64,000 nt of DNA from NCBI RefSeq assembly GCF_025685605.1, contig NZ_JAGTUT010000001.1:1674001-1738000 (forward strand), given 5' to 3'. This DNA is from Granulicella arctica. GTDB taxonomy: Bacteria > Acidobacteriota > Terriglobia > Terriglobales > Acidobacteriaceae. Positions 57,053 through 64,000 of the stretch are shown one piece after another; the first letter of the stretch is position 1; each line of letters opens with the position of its first letter. The notes under the pieces are model-generated. The model saw only the letters and a list, made by a program, of their open reading frames with translations. It ran no database searches and was not told the origin of the DNA. Position numbers and translations under genes: made by a program.

Positions 57053-57217
57053 ATGAGTGTTCGCGACTTCACCCAGGACGATCTCCACTGGCTCGCGTGC
57101 CCCCTGTGCCACGGATCACTGCATTTGGACCTGCTCGCTGCAGTTGTCCAGTGCGAGACATGTCGTTGTACGTACCGTGTGAAAGACCGCATTCCGGTAT
57201 TAATCCTTAGCGCGTAA
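57053..57217 (+). CDS. Trm112/UPF0434-like small zinc protein
   Basis: A 54-residue protein with two Cys pairs (CPLC near residue 16 and CETC near 34) and the closing YRVKDRIPVLI, the pattern of the Trm112/YcaR family. Members bind zinc and, in known cases, activate methyltransferase partners; the partner here is unknown. It is divergent from folD, whose start lies 51 bases away. Length matches the family. Confidence 0.8.
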   Translation: MSVRDFTQDDLHWLACPLCHGSLHLDLLAAVVQCETCRCTYRVKDRIPVLILSA

Positions 57218-57536
57218 AGCAAGCGCAGGCACTCCCGCGTTGTTACTATAGTTACTCTAGTAACCAGATTAAGGTGACTATTAGGCATTTTGGTTGTGAC
57301 TTTTGTCGCGCACTGTGTTCCAATTGGGGACAGTCGAGTTAGCCCTACAAATAAACTTGACTTTGTTGATCACTAAAGACGGGAAAGAAGAATTTTCGCT
57401 CTTGCAAGAAATTTTTTCTAGAAGCGAATCCAAACATCCCGTCCTCTCGTAACAGTGTTAGAACGTTACGGAAGACCTGCTACTCGAGCTTCATAACAGG
57501 TTCAAATCGATCGCACTTACCCTTAGGCGGATCTCA
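57218..57536. other. 319-base AT-richer intergenic region with inverted repeat
   Basis: No gene. GTTACTA and TAGTAAC form a perfect seven-base inverted repeat nine bases apart near 57240-57262, just after the Trm112-like gene, possibly as a terminator or operator. TTGACT at about 57358-57363 could be a promoter -35 box for the next gene; a convincing -10 was not found. Confidence 0.4.
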
Positions 57537-57779
57537 ATGAGTCAACAGCTGAAGATTGAAAAGTTCGCCGCTACTGATCTCACCGACTTGCGCAGGGAAC
57601 TTCAGCAGTCCGGCCTCGATTCCTGGCAGGCTGCCGAACTTGTAAGCGCTTTCCTTTCAGGCCGTGGCTATGGCGTCGCAAGTGATGAACTCCGCACCGC
57701 CACAACGCGTATCGACTGTTTTACCTGTTCCATTCAGCGCATTCAGGAAGAACTCGAAAAAGTCGCTCTGTTCATGTAG
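57537..57779 (+). CDS. small hypothetical protein
   Basis: An 80-residue protein, unrecognised. It is mainly helical (LRRELQQSGLDSWQAAELVSAFL, then IQRIQEELEKVALFM) with Cys at 63 and 66 in FTCSIQR region and no signal peptide. AGGCGGA lies about seven bases before the ATG. It could be a small regulator or a protein-binding module. It stands alone after a 319-base gap, which suggests its own promoter. Confidence 0.6.
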   Translation: MSQQLKIEKFAATDLTDLRRELQQSGLDSWQAAELVSAFLSGRGYGVASDELRTATTRIDCFTCSIQRIQEELEKVALFM

Positions 57780-57934
57780 CTGAATATTGCATCACTGCTG
57801 CCCTGGCAAGCCCTCCCCTATGTCTGGTCCCCCAATAAACCGCACTGTTCCGCTGTAGAAGCGACCGAATGACCCCTCATCCGGTCGCTCGCTCCCGCTC
57901 TGGCTGTAGCTTTTCATGGCGATGCTGCATCCTT

Positions 57935-60334
57935 ATGAATATGAGCATCATCCGGGCCGCCATCGTCGCCCCTCGCAACTTCTCCTCCATCGTTAGACTC
58001 ACGACGCTCCTCCTTGTCGCCTCGACACTTGCTGCCCAATCGCCCGCCAGCAATCAGAGCCTGCCCGCCGCTGATAAGTCCGTGCTCCCCACTGCCTCCT
58101 CTCGCGCAGAGACGGACACCACCGGCCAGCGCGGAGCCACCTTCAATTCCATGGCTCCTTCCGTACCTCCCGCTCCGCCTGCGGGACGGCCAAGCATTGG
58201 CCTGGCTCTCGGCGGTGGGGGCGCTCTCGCCATGTCCGAGATAGGCGTCCTTCAATGGTTCGAAGAGCACCATATTCCAGTCGACATGATCGCCGGGACC
58301 AGCATGGGCTGCATGGTCAGCACCCTATACGCCTCCGGCAAGACCATCGACCAGCTCAAAGCGGTCATGAACGACGACGTCTTCAGCTCCGTCTTCTCCC
58401 TCGGCACCTCCTACAAGGCGCTCAACTATCGCCGCCGCGAAGATAATCGCGCCCTCCCCAACGCCATCACCGTCGGACTCAAGCATGGCGTCTCCTTCCG
58501 CAACAGCGTTCTCATCGATCAGGGTCTCAACGCCTTCCTCGACCGCCAGTTCCTGCCCTACAACGACCGCACCGACTTCAACACTCTCCCGATCCCGCTT
58601 CGCTGCAAGTCCACCGATCTTACCGCCGCAAAGTCCGTCACTTTCACACGCGGATCGCTTCCCGATGCCGTACGGGCCAGCGTCTCCATACCCGGGATCT
58701 ATCGCCCGTACGCGATCGGCAATCACGAATTCGTCGACGGAGCCGTCCTCGAAAACCTCCCCACGCAGACGATCATCGGGATGAAGGCCGACGTCGTCCT
58801 CGCCATCAGCCTGCCGCTCTCCCCCGTAGGTGCAGGGGACCTCAACTCAATCCTCGGCGTACTCCAGCGCAGCTTCTCGGTCGCCATTGAGGCCAATGAG
58901 GAACAATCCCGCAAGCTAGCCGCCGTCGTCATTGAGCCGGACGTCAAGGGCTTCACCGCAACCGATTACCTCAAGACACCCGGCCTCTCTGAGCGCGGCT
59001 ATCAGGCTGCCGAGGCGCATAAAGCCGAGCTTCTGAAATACGCAGTGGACGATCAGCAATGGGCCGCCTACCTCGCCCAGCGGGCCTCGCGCCTCCCCGG
59101 ACCTCCCGGAACCGTCCTCCATGTCCATATCAAGTCTCCCAACCAGCAGGTCACCCGTGCCGTGCAGAAGTCCTTTCTTCCCATCGTCAACAAGCCGGTC
59201 GACGCGAAATCTATCGAAGCCCTCCTCGACCAGGTGCGCAGCGACGGTCGATACGACGCCGATTACACCGTGGGTTACGAAACCACGCCAGACACCGGGC
59301 AGGCCGAAGCCGTCACCAACCGGCCCGTCGTTACGGTCACCATCGAAGACAAGAAGACCGGACCACCCTTCCTCGAGGTCGGCGCCAACGTTGAAGCTCA
59401 GACCGGCGGCGTCACCCGCGCTACCCTCGAAGCCACCCTCGTCGATCAGGACCTTGGCGGCTATGGCTCCGAGCTCCGCGCTCACTTCGCGATCGGCTTT
59501 CTCACCGACCTTACCGGCGAGTACTACCGCCACATCACCTCGCTCGGCAAGACCCAGGGCGGCCTCTTCATCGCTCCCCAGGCCGTCCTCCACCGCGAGC
59601 CCTTCTATATCTACCAGGATCAGCACCGCATCTCCGAGCGGCAGTTGCAGCACGCCGGCGGTGGCGTCGATATCGGCTGGAGCGACCAGCGCATCCAGGA
59701 ACTTCGCGTCGGCTGGCAGGGAGGCCAGGAGCGCTGGCAGACCGAGACCGGCTCCGACAATCTTGCACCCGCCAACCTTATCGGCACCATGCAACGCGCC
59801 CGCGTCCGCTACACCTTCGACAATCAGGACCGCGCCCTCGTTCCGCAGTTCGGCTTCCGCTTCACCACGGAGGCGGGCTACCTTTACAACTCGGTCGCCA
59901 GCCCCAACACCCCGCAGTTCACCACCCGCATCAGCTACTCCCACCAGATCGCCACCAATATCTTCGTGATGGCAGCCGAGGGCGGCACCATGCTGAACCG
60001 GAACGTCGCCCAGCCCTTCCGCTTCACGCTCGGCGGTCCGCTGCGCCTCACCGCCAGCGCCATCGACGAGTTTCGCGGCACCGACTACTTCCTCGTCGAA
60101 CCCGCCTTCCTTCGACGCGTAGCCAAGCTTCCTTCACCGCTCGGCCAAAGCATCTATCTCGGAGCCGCTTACGAGGCTGGCCAGATGCGCTCTCCCGACG
60201 CCCGCACCATCACCCGCCAGGACGTCTACTTCGGCATCGTCGCTGAAACGCCTCTCGGCCTCATCACCATAGCCCCCGCCATCGGCGACGACGGCCACCG
60301 CAAGTTCGTCTTCACCCTCGGCAAGCTCTTCTAA
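57935..60334 (+). CDS. patatin-like phospholipase fused to POTRA and beta-barrel (PlpD-like)
   Basis: A 799-residue protein. After a signal peptide (about 1-38) comes a patatin domain (about 85-300) with the oxyanion GGGGALAM, nucleophile GTSMG and catalytic Asp in [10 protein letters not shown]. Next is a POTRA-like domain ([17 protein letters not shown], about 370-445), then a C-terminal 16-strand-type barrel ([13 protein letters not shown] to [11 protein letters not shown]). This order is that of PlpD, a type Vd autotransporter whose lipase domain is exported through its own barrel. Lipase A1 activity on phospholipid is likely. The start is ambiguous: ATG at 57935 or 57941, both without a clear ribosome site. 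Confidence 0.92.
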   Translation: MNMSIIRAAIVAPRNFSSIVRLTTLLLVASTLAAQSPASNQSLPAADKSVLPTASSRAETDTTGQRGATFNSMAPSVPPAPPAGRPSIGLALGGGGALAMSEIGVLQWFEEHHIPVDMIAGTSMGCMVSTLYASGKTIDQLKAVMNDDVFSSVFSLGTSYKALNYRRREDNRALPNAITVGLKHGVSFRNSVLIDQGLNAFLDRQFLPYNDRTDFNTLPIPLRCKSTDLTAAKSVTFTRGSLPDAVRASVSIPGIYRPYAIGNHEFVDGAVLENLPTQTIIGMKADVVLAISLPLSPVGAGDLNSILGVLQRSFSVAIEANEEQSRKLAAVVIEPDVKGFTATDYLKTPGLSERGYQAAEAHKAELLKYAVDDQQWAAYLAQRASRLPGPPGTVLHVHIKSPNQQVTRAVQKSFLPIVNKPVDAKSIEALLDQVRSDGRYDADYTVGYETTPDTGQAEAVTNRPVVTVTIEDKKTGPPFLEVGANVEAQTGGVTRATLEATLVDQDLGGYGSELRAHFAIGFLTDLTGEYYRHITSLGKTQGGLFIAPQAVLHREPFYIYQDQHRISERQLQHAGGGVDIGWSDQRIQELRVGWQGGQERWQTETGSDNLAPANLIGTMQRARVRYTFDNQDRALVPQFGFRFTTEAGYLYNSVASPNTPQFTTRISYSHQIATNIFVMAAEGGTMLNRNVAQPFRFTLGGPLRLTASAIDEFRGTDYFLVEPAFLRRVAKLPSPLGQSIYLGAAYEAGQMRSPDARTITRQDVYFGIVAETPLGLITIAPAIGDDGHRKFVFTLGKLF

Positions 60335-60398
60335 GCGCGCAAGCTCGTCGTCTTTGCCTCGCCCATACCGCCGCGAAATGAGCGACAATCGCAGCACT

Positions 60399-60869
60399 AT
60401 GTCCGAATCCAGACCACCATTTCCGCCCTTCACCCTTGAAACTGCCACCCAGAAAGTTCGCGGAGCCGAAGACGGCTGGAACTCCCGCGACCCCCGGAAG
60501 GTCTCCCTCGCCTACTCCGAGGACAGCCGCTGGCGCAATCGCCACGAGTTCGTCACCGGTCGCGAGCAGATCGTCGCCTTCCTCACTCGCAAATGGGCTG
60601 GCGAACTCGAATACCGCCTCATCAAGGAGCTCTGGGCCTTCACCGGCAACCGCATCGCCGTCCGCTTCGCCTACGAGTCCCACGACGCAGCCGGCCAGTG
60701 GCACCGCTCCTACGGTAATGAGAACTGGGAGTTCAACGAGGCGGGCCTGATGACCTACCGCCACGCCAGCATCAATGACCTCGCCATCGCCGAAACCGAC
60801 CGCCTCTTCCACTGGCCCCAGGGCCGTCGCCCTGACGATCACCCTTCCCTCAGCGATCTCGCCCTCTAA
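60399..60869 (+). CDS. DUF1348/NTF2-like protein
   Basis: A 156-residue protein of the SnoaL/NTF2-like superfamily (DUF1348). The start [24 protein letters not shown] is typical, followed by [46 protein letters not shown] and [10 protein letters not shown]. Members are small cone-shaped proteins of unknown role; some are induced by stress. No ribosome site marks the start; upstream ATG at 60378 is an alternative. It follows the patatin gene by 64 bases. Confidence 0.88.
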   Translation: MSESRPPFPPFTLETATQKVRGAEDGWNSRDPRKVSLAYSEDSRWRNRHEFVTGREQIVAFLTRKWAGELEYRLIKELWAFTGNRIAVRFAYESHDAAGQWHRSYGNENWEFNEAGLMTYRHASINDLAIAETDRLFHWPQGRRPDDHPSLSDLAL

Positions 60870-61915
60870 AGCTCATTGGGCGGAATCACCAGAGCCTCGG
60901 CGTACTTCGCGATGTCCATGTCCATCGCTCCCGGCTTATACGTCGCCATCCCCGATAGACGCAGCCTCACCGTATTCGAAAGAACGGCGTTTGCCGGGAT
61001 GGTGCGGTGCTTCGGCAGTCCCCAGGGAATCAATCTCCATTCATCATGTGCTGTGCTCAACGGCAAAAAGGGCTTTGGTGCAAGCGACGCCTCCACCGCC
61101 TTATCGTCAAAGACAAGCCCACACGCCCTCGCGTTATCGATCATCCAGCGAAGCGTGATGTTCGAAAGTCCACAGTCCGAGTAGCTGCCACCCACATCGC
61201 AGTGAACCCCCGGAAACCAGACCTGCGTCAACTGCGCATCGTTCGCCCGGGGACTCCCATCCGGATTCGTCCATAGCGTCGGCAGAAACGACGCGCGCCG
61301 CTCATCGATGGAGATCGCGTGATAAGCATTCTGGACGCATTTGCTCAACGTAGTGTCGAGAAAGCCGTACTTTGCCTGGTCGAAGTTGCCGAAGAGATGC
61401 CCTGGAACCCCGAGCGCTCCTACCGTATCCCACACCCCAACCATCCGAACGTCGACATCGGTAAGGCCATACTCCGCAACGAGGGGTTCCTTGGCTGCTT
61501 TTCTTTGATCATGGTCGCTGATCCGGTAGACATCGAAGATGCGCTTGACCATTCGGTTGTCGAGGTTTTTGGTAGGCACGCCAAAGAGAGCAATCATACC
61601 CGCAAGACTTCGCGCGGTGTACGCTCCCCGGCTGAACCCGAAGATGAAGATCTCATCCCCCGGGTCCCAGACATACGAAAGAAACGCGTACCCGTCTTGA
61701 ACCTTCTCAAAGAGTCCTTCGCCCATCGTTCCGCCGAAAAAGTGTTCAAAGGCAGACCCGTCCGTACCCACGCCACTGTCGTAATACTTCAATTGAGACG
61801 CATCTTCGTTCAGCATCAGGTAGAGCTTCCGAACATTGGTATCGTTCGGCACGGCGAGCGGCCCATGTGGTGTATTCCACGTTCCATCGGCACACAATAT
61901 GATCTTCTTGCTCAT
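60866..61915 (-). CDS. DUF2235 alpha/beta-hydrolase protein
   Basis: A 349-residue DUF2235 protein (alpha/beta-hydrolase fold). It begins [13 protein letters not shown] and has [10 protein letters not shown], then the nucleophile elbow [11 protein letters not shown] and [10 protein letters not shown], where the catalytic Asp would lie; His is expected in [12 protein letters not shown]. Some family members are type VI secretion phospholipase effectors. No T6SS gene is near here, so a cytoplasmic or stress role is equally possible. GAGGAG precedes the ATG at 61915; a frame to 62017 lacks such a site. Confidence 0.88.
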   Translation of the reverse strand: MSKKIILCADGTWNTPHGPLAVPNDTNVRKLYLMLNEDASQLKYYDSGVGTDGSAFEHFFGGTMGEGLFEKVQDGYAFLSYVWDPGDEIFIFGFSRGAYTARSLAGMIALFGVPTKNLDNRMVKRIFDVYRISDHDQRKAAKEPLVAEYGLTDVDVRMVGVWDTVGALGVPGHLFGNFDQAKYGFLDTTLSKCVQNAYHAISIDERRASFLPTLWTNPDGSPRANDAQLTQVWFPGVHCDVGGSYSDCGLSNITLRWMIDNARACGLVFDDKAVEASLAPKPFLPLSTAHDEWRLIPWGLPKHRTIPANAVLSNTVRLRLSGMATYKPGAMDMDIAKYAEALVIPPNEL

Positions 61916-62130
61916 AGTCTCCTCGTACGGCTTGCATCTTCGGTTTTGCGACGATCCCTTGTAGGTCACGAAAACCCAAATTGCAATTAAATTCAGGGAG
62001 AACCAAATGCGCTTCAAGGGTCGCCCAAGTCTATAGGGAGACTCGCCACGCCGCTCATCGCCTCAACCAGAACCTCGCGATTAAGCCGCTGGTGCGAGTC
62101 ATTGCCGAACAAAGCCTACGGCTTCAAACC

Positions 62131-62862
62131 TTAGGCAGCCATCAGGATCGCTCGTCCCAGCGCGCCCGTAAGCCCATCTTGCGCATCGAGAGCCGCATTC
62201 CGAACCGGGCCCGCAAGCCCGCGAAGATGGTCCGCGAAGTTCCACGCGAGATCGCGAGCCTGGCACATATTCCAGTACGCGAGCACACGACCAGCCTTCC
62301 CGGTGTCCTCCGCCAGAACACCCAGCGTATCAACTGCCAGCATCGTCAACGCCGCAGGCATCACCAGGTTCAACAGCGTATTCACGGATTCGTAGTCCGC
62401 GTACTCCGCGCTCGTCAGCGAAGGCACAATACCCATCTCGGCATCCGTAACCAGCAACGCAAGCGCAAGGTCATGGTTGATATGCGCGTTCATCCCTGCC
62501 AGCGCGAACTGAACGCGATCAATCCCCACCACGAAGCGTGCCTCGAACAGGGCCTTCCACGAAGAAGCAACGGTACCGCCCACGAGGTAGTCCGCGACAG
62601 CCGTAAAGTAAAGGTTCGCAAAGGTCACATCTAGTTGCGTAAGCCACACGGGACTCTTCCAGCCGCCACCCGGAGGTTGCAGATCAACCTGTTGCGTCAC
62701 CATCAAGTAGAGTCGGTTGAACCACTTCAGCCCATCGCCATTCGCCAGCAGGTCGTCGATCGCCTGCATCTTCGCAATTACCTCGGCGATGGTCGCGGGC
62801 TTCTGCTCAGTCAGCACCGTGTAGAGCGCCAGCTCATCAGCGGAAAGGGTGGCTGTGGACAT
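62131..62862 (-). CDS. DUF5995-like protein
   Basis: A 243-residue helical protein. GDGLKWFNRLYLMVTQQVDL and WLTQLDVTFANLYF, with FVVGIDRVQFALAGMNAHINHDLALAL, match DUF5995, a family of unknown function with conserved His-Asp residues in N-A-H-I-N-H-D. These resemble a metal or acid-base site. It is transcribed in the same direction as, and 215 bases upstream of, the DUF2235 gene, so the two may form a unit. Confidence 0.75.
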   Translation of the reverse strand: MSTATLSADELALYTVLTEQKPATIAEVIAKMQAIDDLLANGDGLKWFNRLYLMVTQQVDLQPPGGGWKSPVWLTQLDVTFANLYFTAVADYLVGGTVASSWKALFEARFVVGIDRVQFALAGMNAHINHDLALALLVTDAEMGIVPSLTSAEYADYESVNTLLNLVMPAALTMLAVDTLGVLAEDTGKAGRVLAYWNMCQARDLAWNFADHLRGLAGPVRNAALDAQDGLTGALGRAILMAA

Positions 62863-62894
62863 GTTGCCTCCTGACGTACTGGAAGAGCTCGGCC

Positions 62895-63116
62895 CTAGCT
62901 GTCTTTGCGGTAGAGCAGATTCTTCATCGCGTCCCTGCGAGCCTCATTCGCTTCACTCGCGGACTTGCGCTCTTCGGCATCCATCTTGCCTTTGCCTACG
63001 GCCTCGCTCGCCTCAGGCGAACTGCACTCCGGACAGCGATTGGCGAATCCCGGCTTATCCGGCTTCAGTTCGAACTCTTCAGAGCAAACGACGCAAACTT
63101 TGATCGGGAAAGACAT
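62895..63116 (-). CDS. small zinc-ribbon protein
   Basis: A 73-residue protein. A zinc ribbon with CVVC and CPEC (about residues 8-31) is followed by a charged helix rich in Glu, Lys and Ala. It is of unknown function and resembles other small putative regulatory zinc-binding proteins. The region of about 30 bases to the DUF5995 gene suggests co-transcription. Confidence 0.75.
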   Translation of the reverse strand: MSFPIKVCVVCSEEFELKPDKPGFANRCPECSSPEASEAVGKGKMDAEERKSASEANEARRDAMKNLLYRKDS

Positions 63117-63201
63117 ACCCCATCATCTTAAACCGAGTTCGCCATTTGGCATAGCTGGCAGCTCTCGCACGCGCCGTGCGCCCAGGCAAATTGCAGTCGC
63201 G

Positions 63202-63828
63202 ATGAAACGCCAATCGCCCCACCTTCACCATCCTTCCCGTAAGACCAGCGACAGCTCGCCTGCTATACGGGCAGCTCTCATTCGTAACCTCATGGAGGCC
63301 TTTGTGGCGAATCACCCAGCAAGAACAGAATCACCTGCCGTCGCCGAGTTGGCACGCGCCCTGCGAGGCGTTATCCCGGAGCTCGGCGGGAACGCCATCG
63401 GCACCGTCCGGGACGATGCCTCGCGGCACACCGCCGGTCTCGCGATCGACATCATGCTCAACAGCAAGGATCCCTACCAGAAGGGCATCGCCGACGACAT
63501 CATCAGCGCCTTGATCGATATGCAAAGCAAGATCCGCTGGCACGACATCCTCTATACAGACTGGCCGGACACCACACCCGGGGTGCCCTTTCACTTCCAT
63601 ATTCCCGGCGGTGGCGGAGGCTACGGCGGTCATCTCCTCCAGAAGAATCCCAACCACAACGTAGCCCTTGGCCGCGCCCACGAGAACCATATTCATGTGG
63701 ACTGGGTCGACTTCTCGCTGCGCATCCCCGGAGACAGCAAGTTCGTCTACGACTGGCCGTCCGATGCACGCACCATGGGCTTTGCTGACGGAATCCAGAG
63801 CCGCCTGATGCTAAGCTCGCGAACCTGA
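63202..63828 (+). CDS. LAS-type peptidase-like protein
   Basis: A protein of up to 208 residues without a signal peptide. The segment RHTAGLAID fits H-x2-G-x-A-x-D, and the later HENHIHVDW contains H-x-H; together these are the zinc site of the M15/LAS peptidoglycan peptidase fold (VanY, MepA). FHFHIPGGGGGYGG lies between, an unusual Gly-rich insertion. It may cut a peptide bond in the cell wall, or it may be a related hydrolase. The ATG at 63202 and the ATG at 63292 are both possible starts. Confidence 0.6.
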   Translation: MKRQSPHLHHPSRKTSDSSPAIRAALIRNLMEAFVANHPARTESPAVAELARALRGVIPELGGNAIGTVRDDASRHTAGLAIDIMLNSKDPYQKGIADDIISALIDMQSKIRWHDILYTDWPDTTPGVPFHFHIPGGGGGYGGHLLQKNPNHNVALGRAHENHIHVDWVDFSLRIPGDSKFVYDWPSDARTMGFADGIQSRLMLSSRT

Positions 63829-63950
63829 CCGAATCTCGACGTCACTTACCTTCCCCAGTCAATCGACATCCGGGAATCGCCCTCGCCCCACACAGTGATT
63901 CCCGGCCTCGTTTGGTCCTGAACCGGGCGGCGAATGCCATAATCAAAATC

Positions 63951-64000
63951 ATGCCGTCCCTCTGGACCCCTACCGCCTGGACCGAACGCCTCGCCGAACT
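63951..64000 (+). CDS. N-terminal fragment of an unidentified gene
   Basis: An ATG opens a frame that stays open to the right edge (MPSLWTPTAWTERLAE...). Sixteen residues are not enough to name a family. Confidence 0.4.
   Translation, partial: MPSLWTPTAWTERLAE

Noticed and set aside
58916..59944. Long leftward frame opposite the patatin-barrel gene
   Set aside because: Antisense shadow of a high-GC gene; no recognisable domain.

Overview
The window looks like a chromosomal segment of a soil Acidobacteriota (Terriglobia; Granulicella/Edaphobacter/Terriglobus-like). This rests on C-ending codons in the housekeeping genes, many Tat-secreted or signal-peptide enzymes, several GH43-type glycosidases, and the mix of pyrG, fabD, purM/purN, hemL, folD/coaE and degP-type genes with DUF4230, DUF5995 and DUF2235 proteins. 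Family names come from reading motifs by eye; no search was run. No tRNA, rRNA, CRISPR array, transposase or phage gene was seen.

Layout. 1-12.4 kb: mostly housekeeping (tail of a possible cation-efflux protein, YraN, alginate-export-like porin, Tat-secreted oxalate-decarboxylase-like bicupin, PyrG, DUF4230 protein, FabD, glutaminyl cyclase, Bcp peroxiredoxin), then a first GH43 enzyme and a GAF sensor with no ATPase domain. 12.4-14.7 kb: two more five-bladed-propeller glycosidases, the second cut by an in-frame TGA.

14.7-36.9 kb: an AT-richer accessory island. On the + strand is UDP-glucose dehydrogenase, followed by a compact nonribosomal peptide operon: an A-PCP protein with a leucine-type pocket (DAWFLGNVVK), a cytochrome P450, a C-A-PCP-TE protein with a glycine-type pocket (DILQLGVIWK) and a Cys-nucleophile thioesterase, and a phosphopantetheinyl transferase. 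On the - strand is an exopolysaccharide operon: Wzz/GumC-like protein, degenerate tyrosine-kinase-like ATPase, Wza-like export protein, priming sugar-phosphate transferase, two GT4 glycosyltransferases, flippase, and polymerase/ligase. A beta-helix protein and a ricin-lectin lipoprotein follow on the + strand. The peptide operon, which I read as making an oxidised Leu-Gly dipeptide, sits inside the polysaccharide locus and is the best candidate for an undescribed system.

37-46 kb: sulfatase, ankyrin protein, a TetR regulator facing a DUF1772 membrane protein across two matching palindromic operators, a Tat-type M19 dipeptidase next to an unrecognised Tat-secreted protein, and an acyltransferase-3. 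46-64 kb: return to core genes (polysaccharide deacetylase, MFS transporter, HemL, cupin, PurM, PurN, an M50 protease with a zinc ribbon, a DegP-like protease, CoaE, FolD, a Trm112-like protein), then a PlpD-like patatin/beta-barrel fusion, DUF1348, DUF2235 and DUF5995 proteins, and a LAS-type peptidase-like protein. The last 50 bases begin another reading frame.
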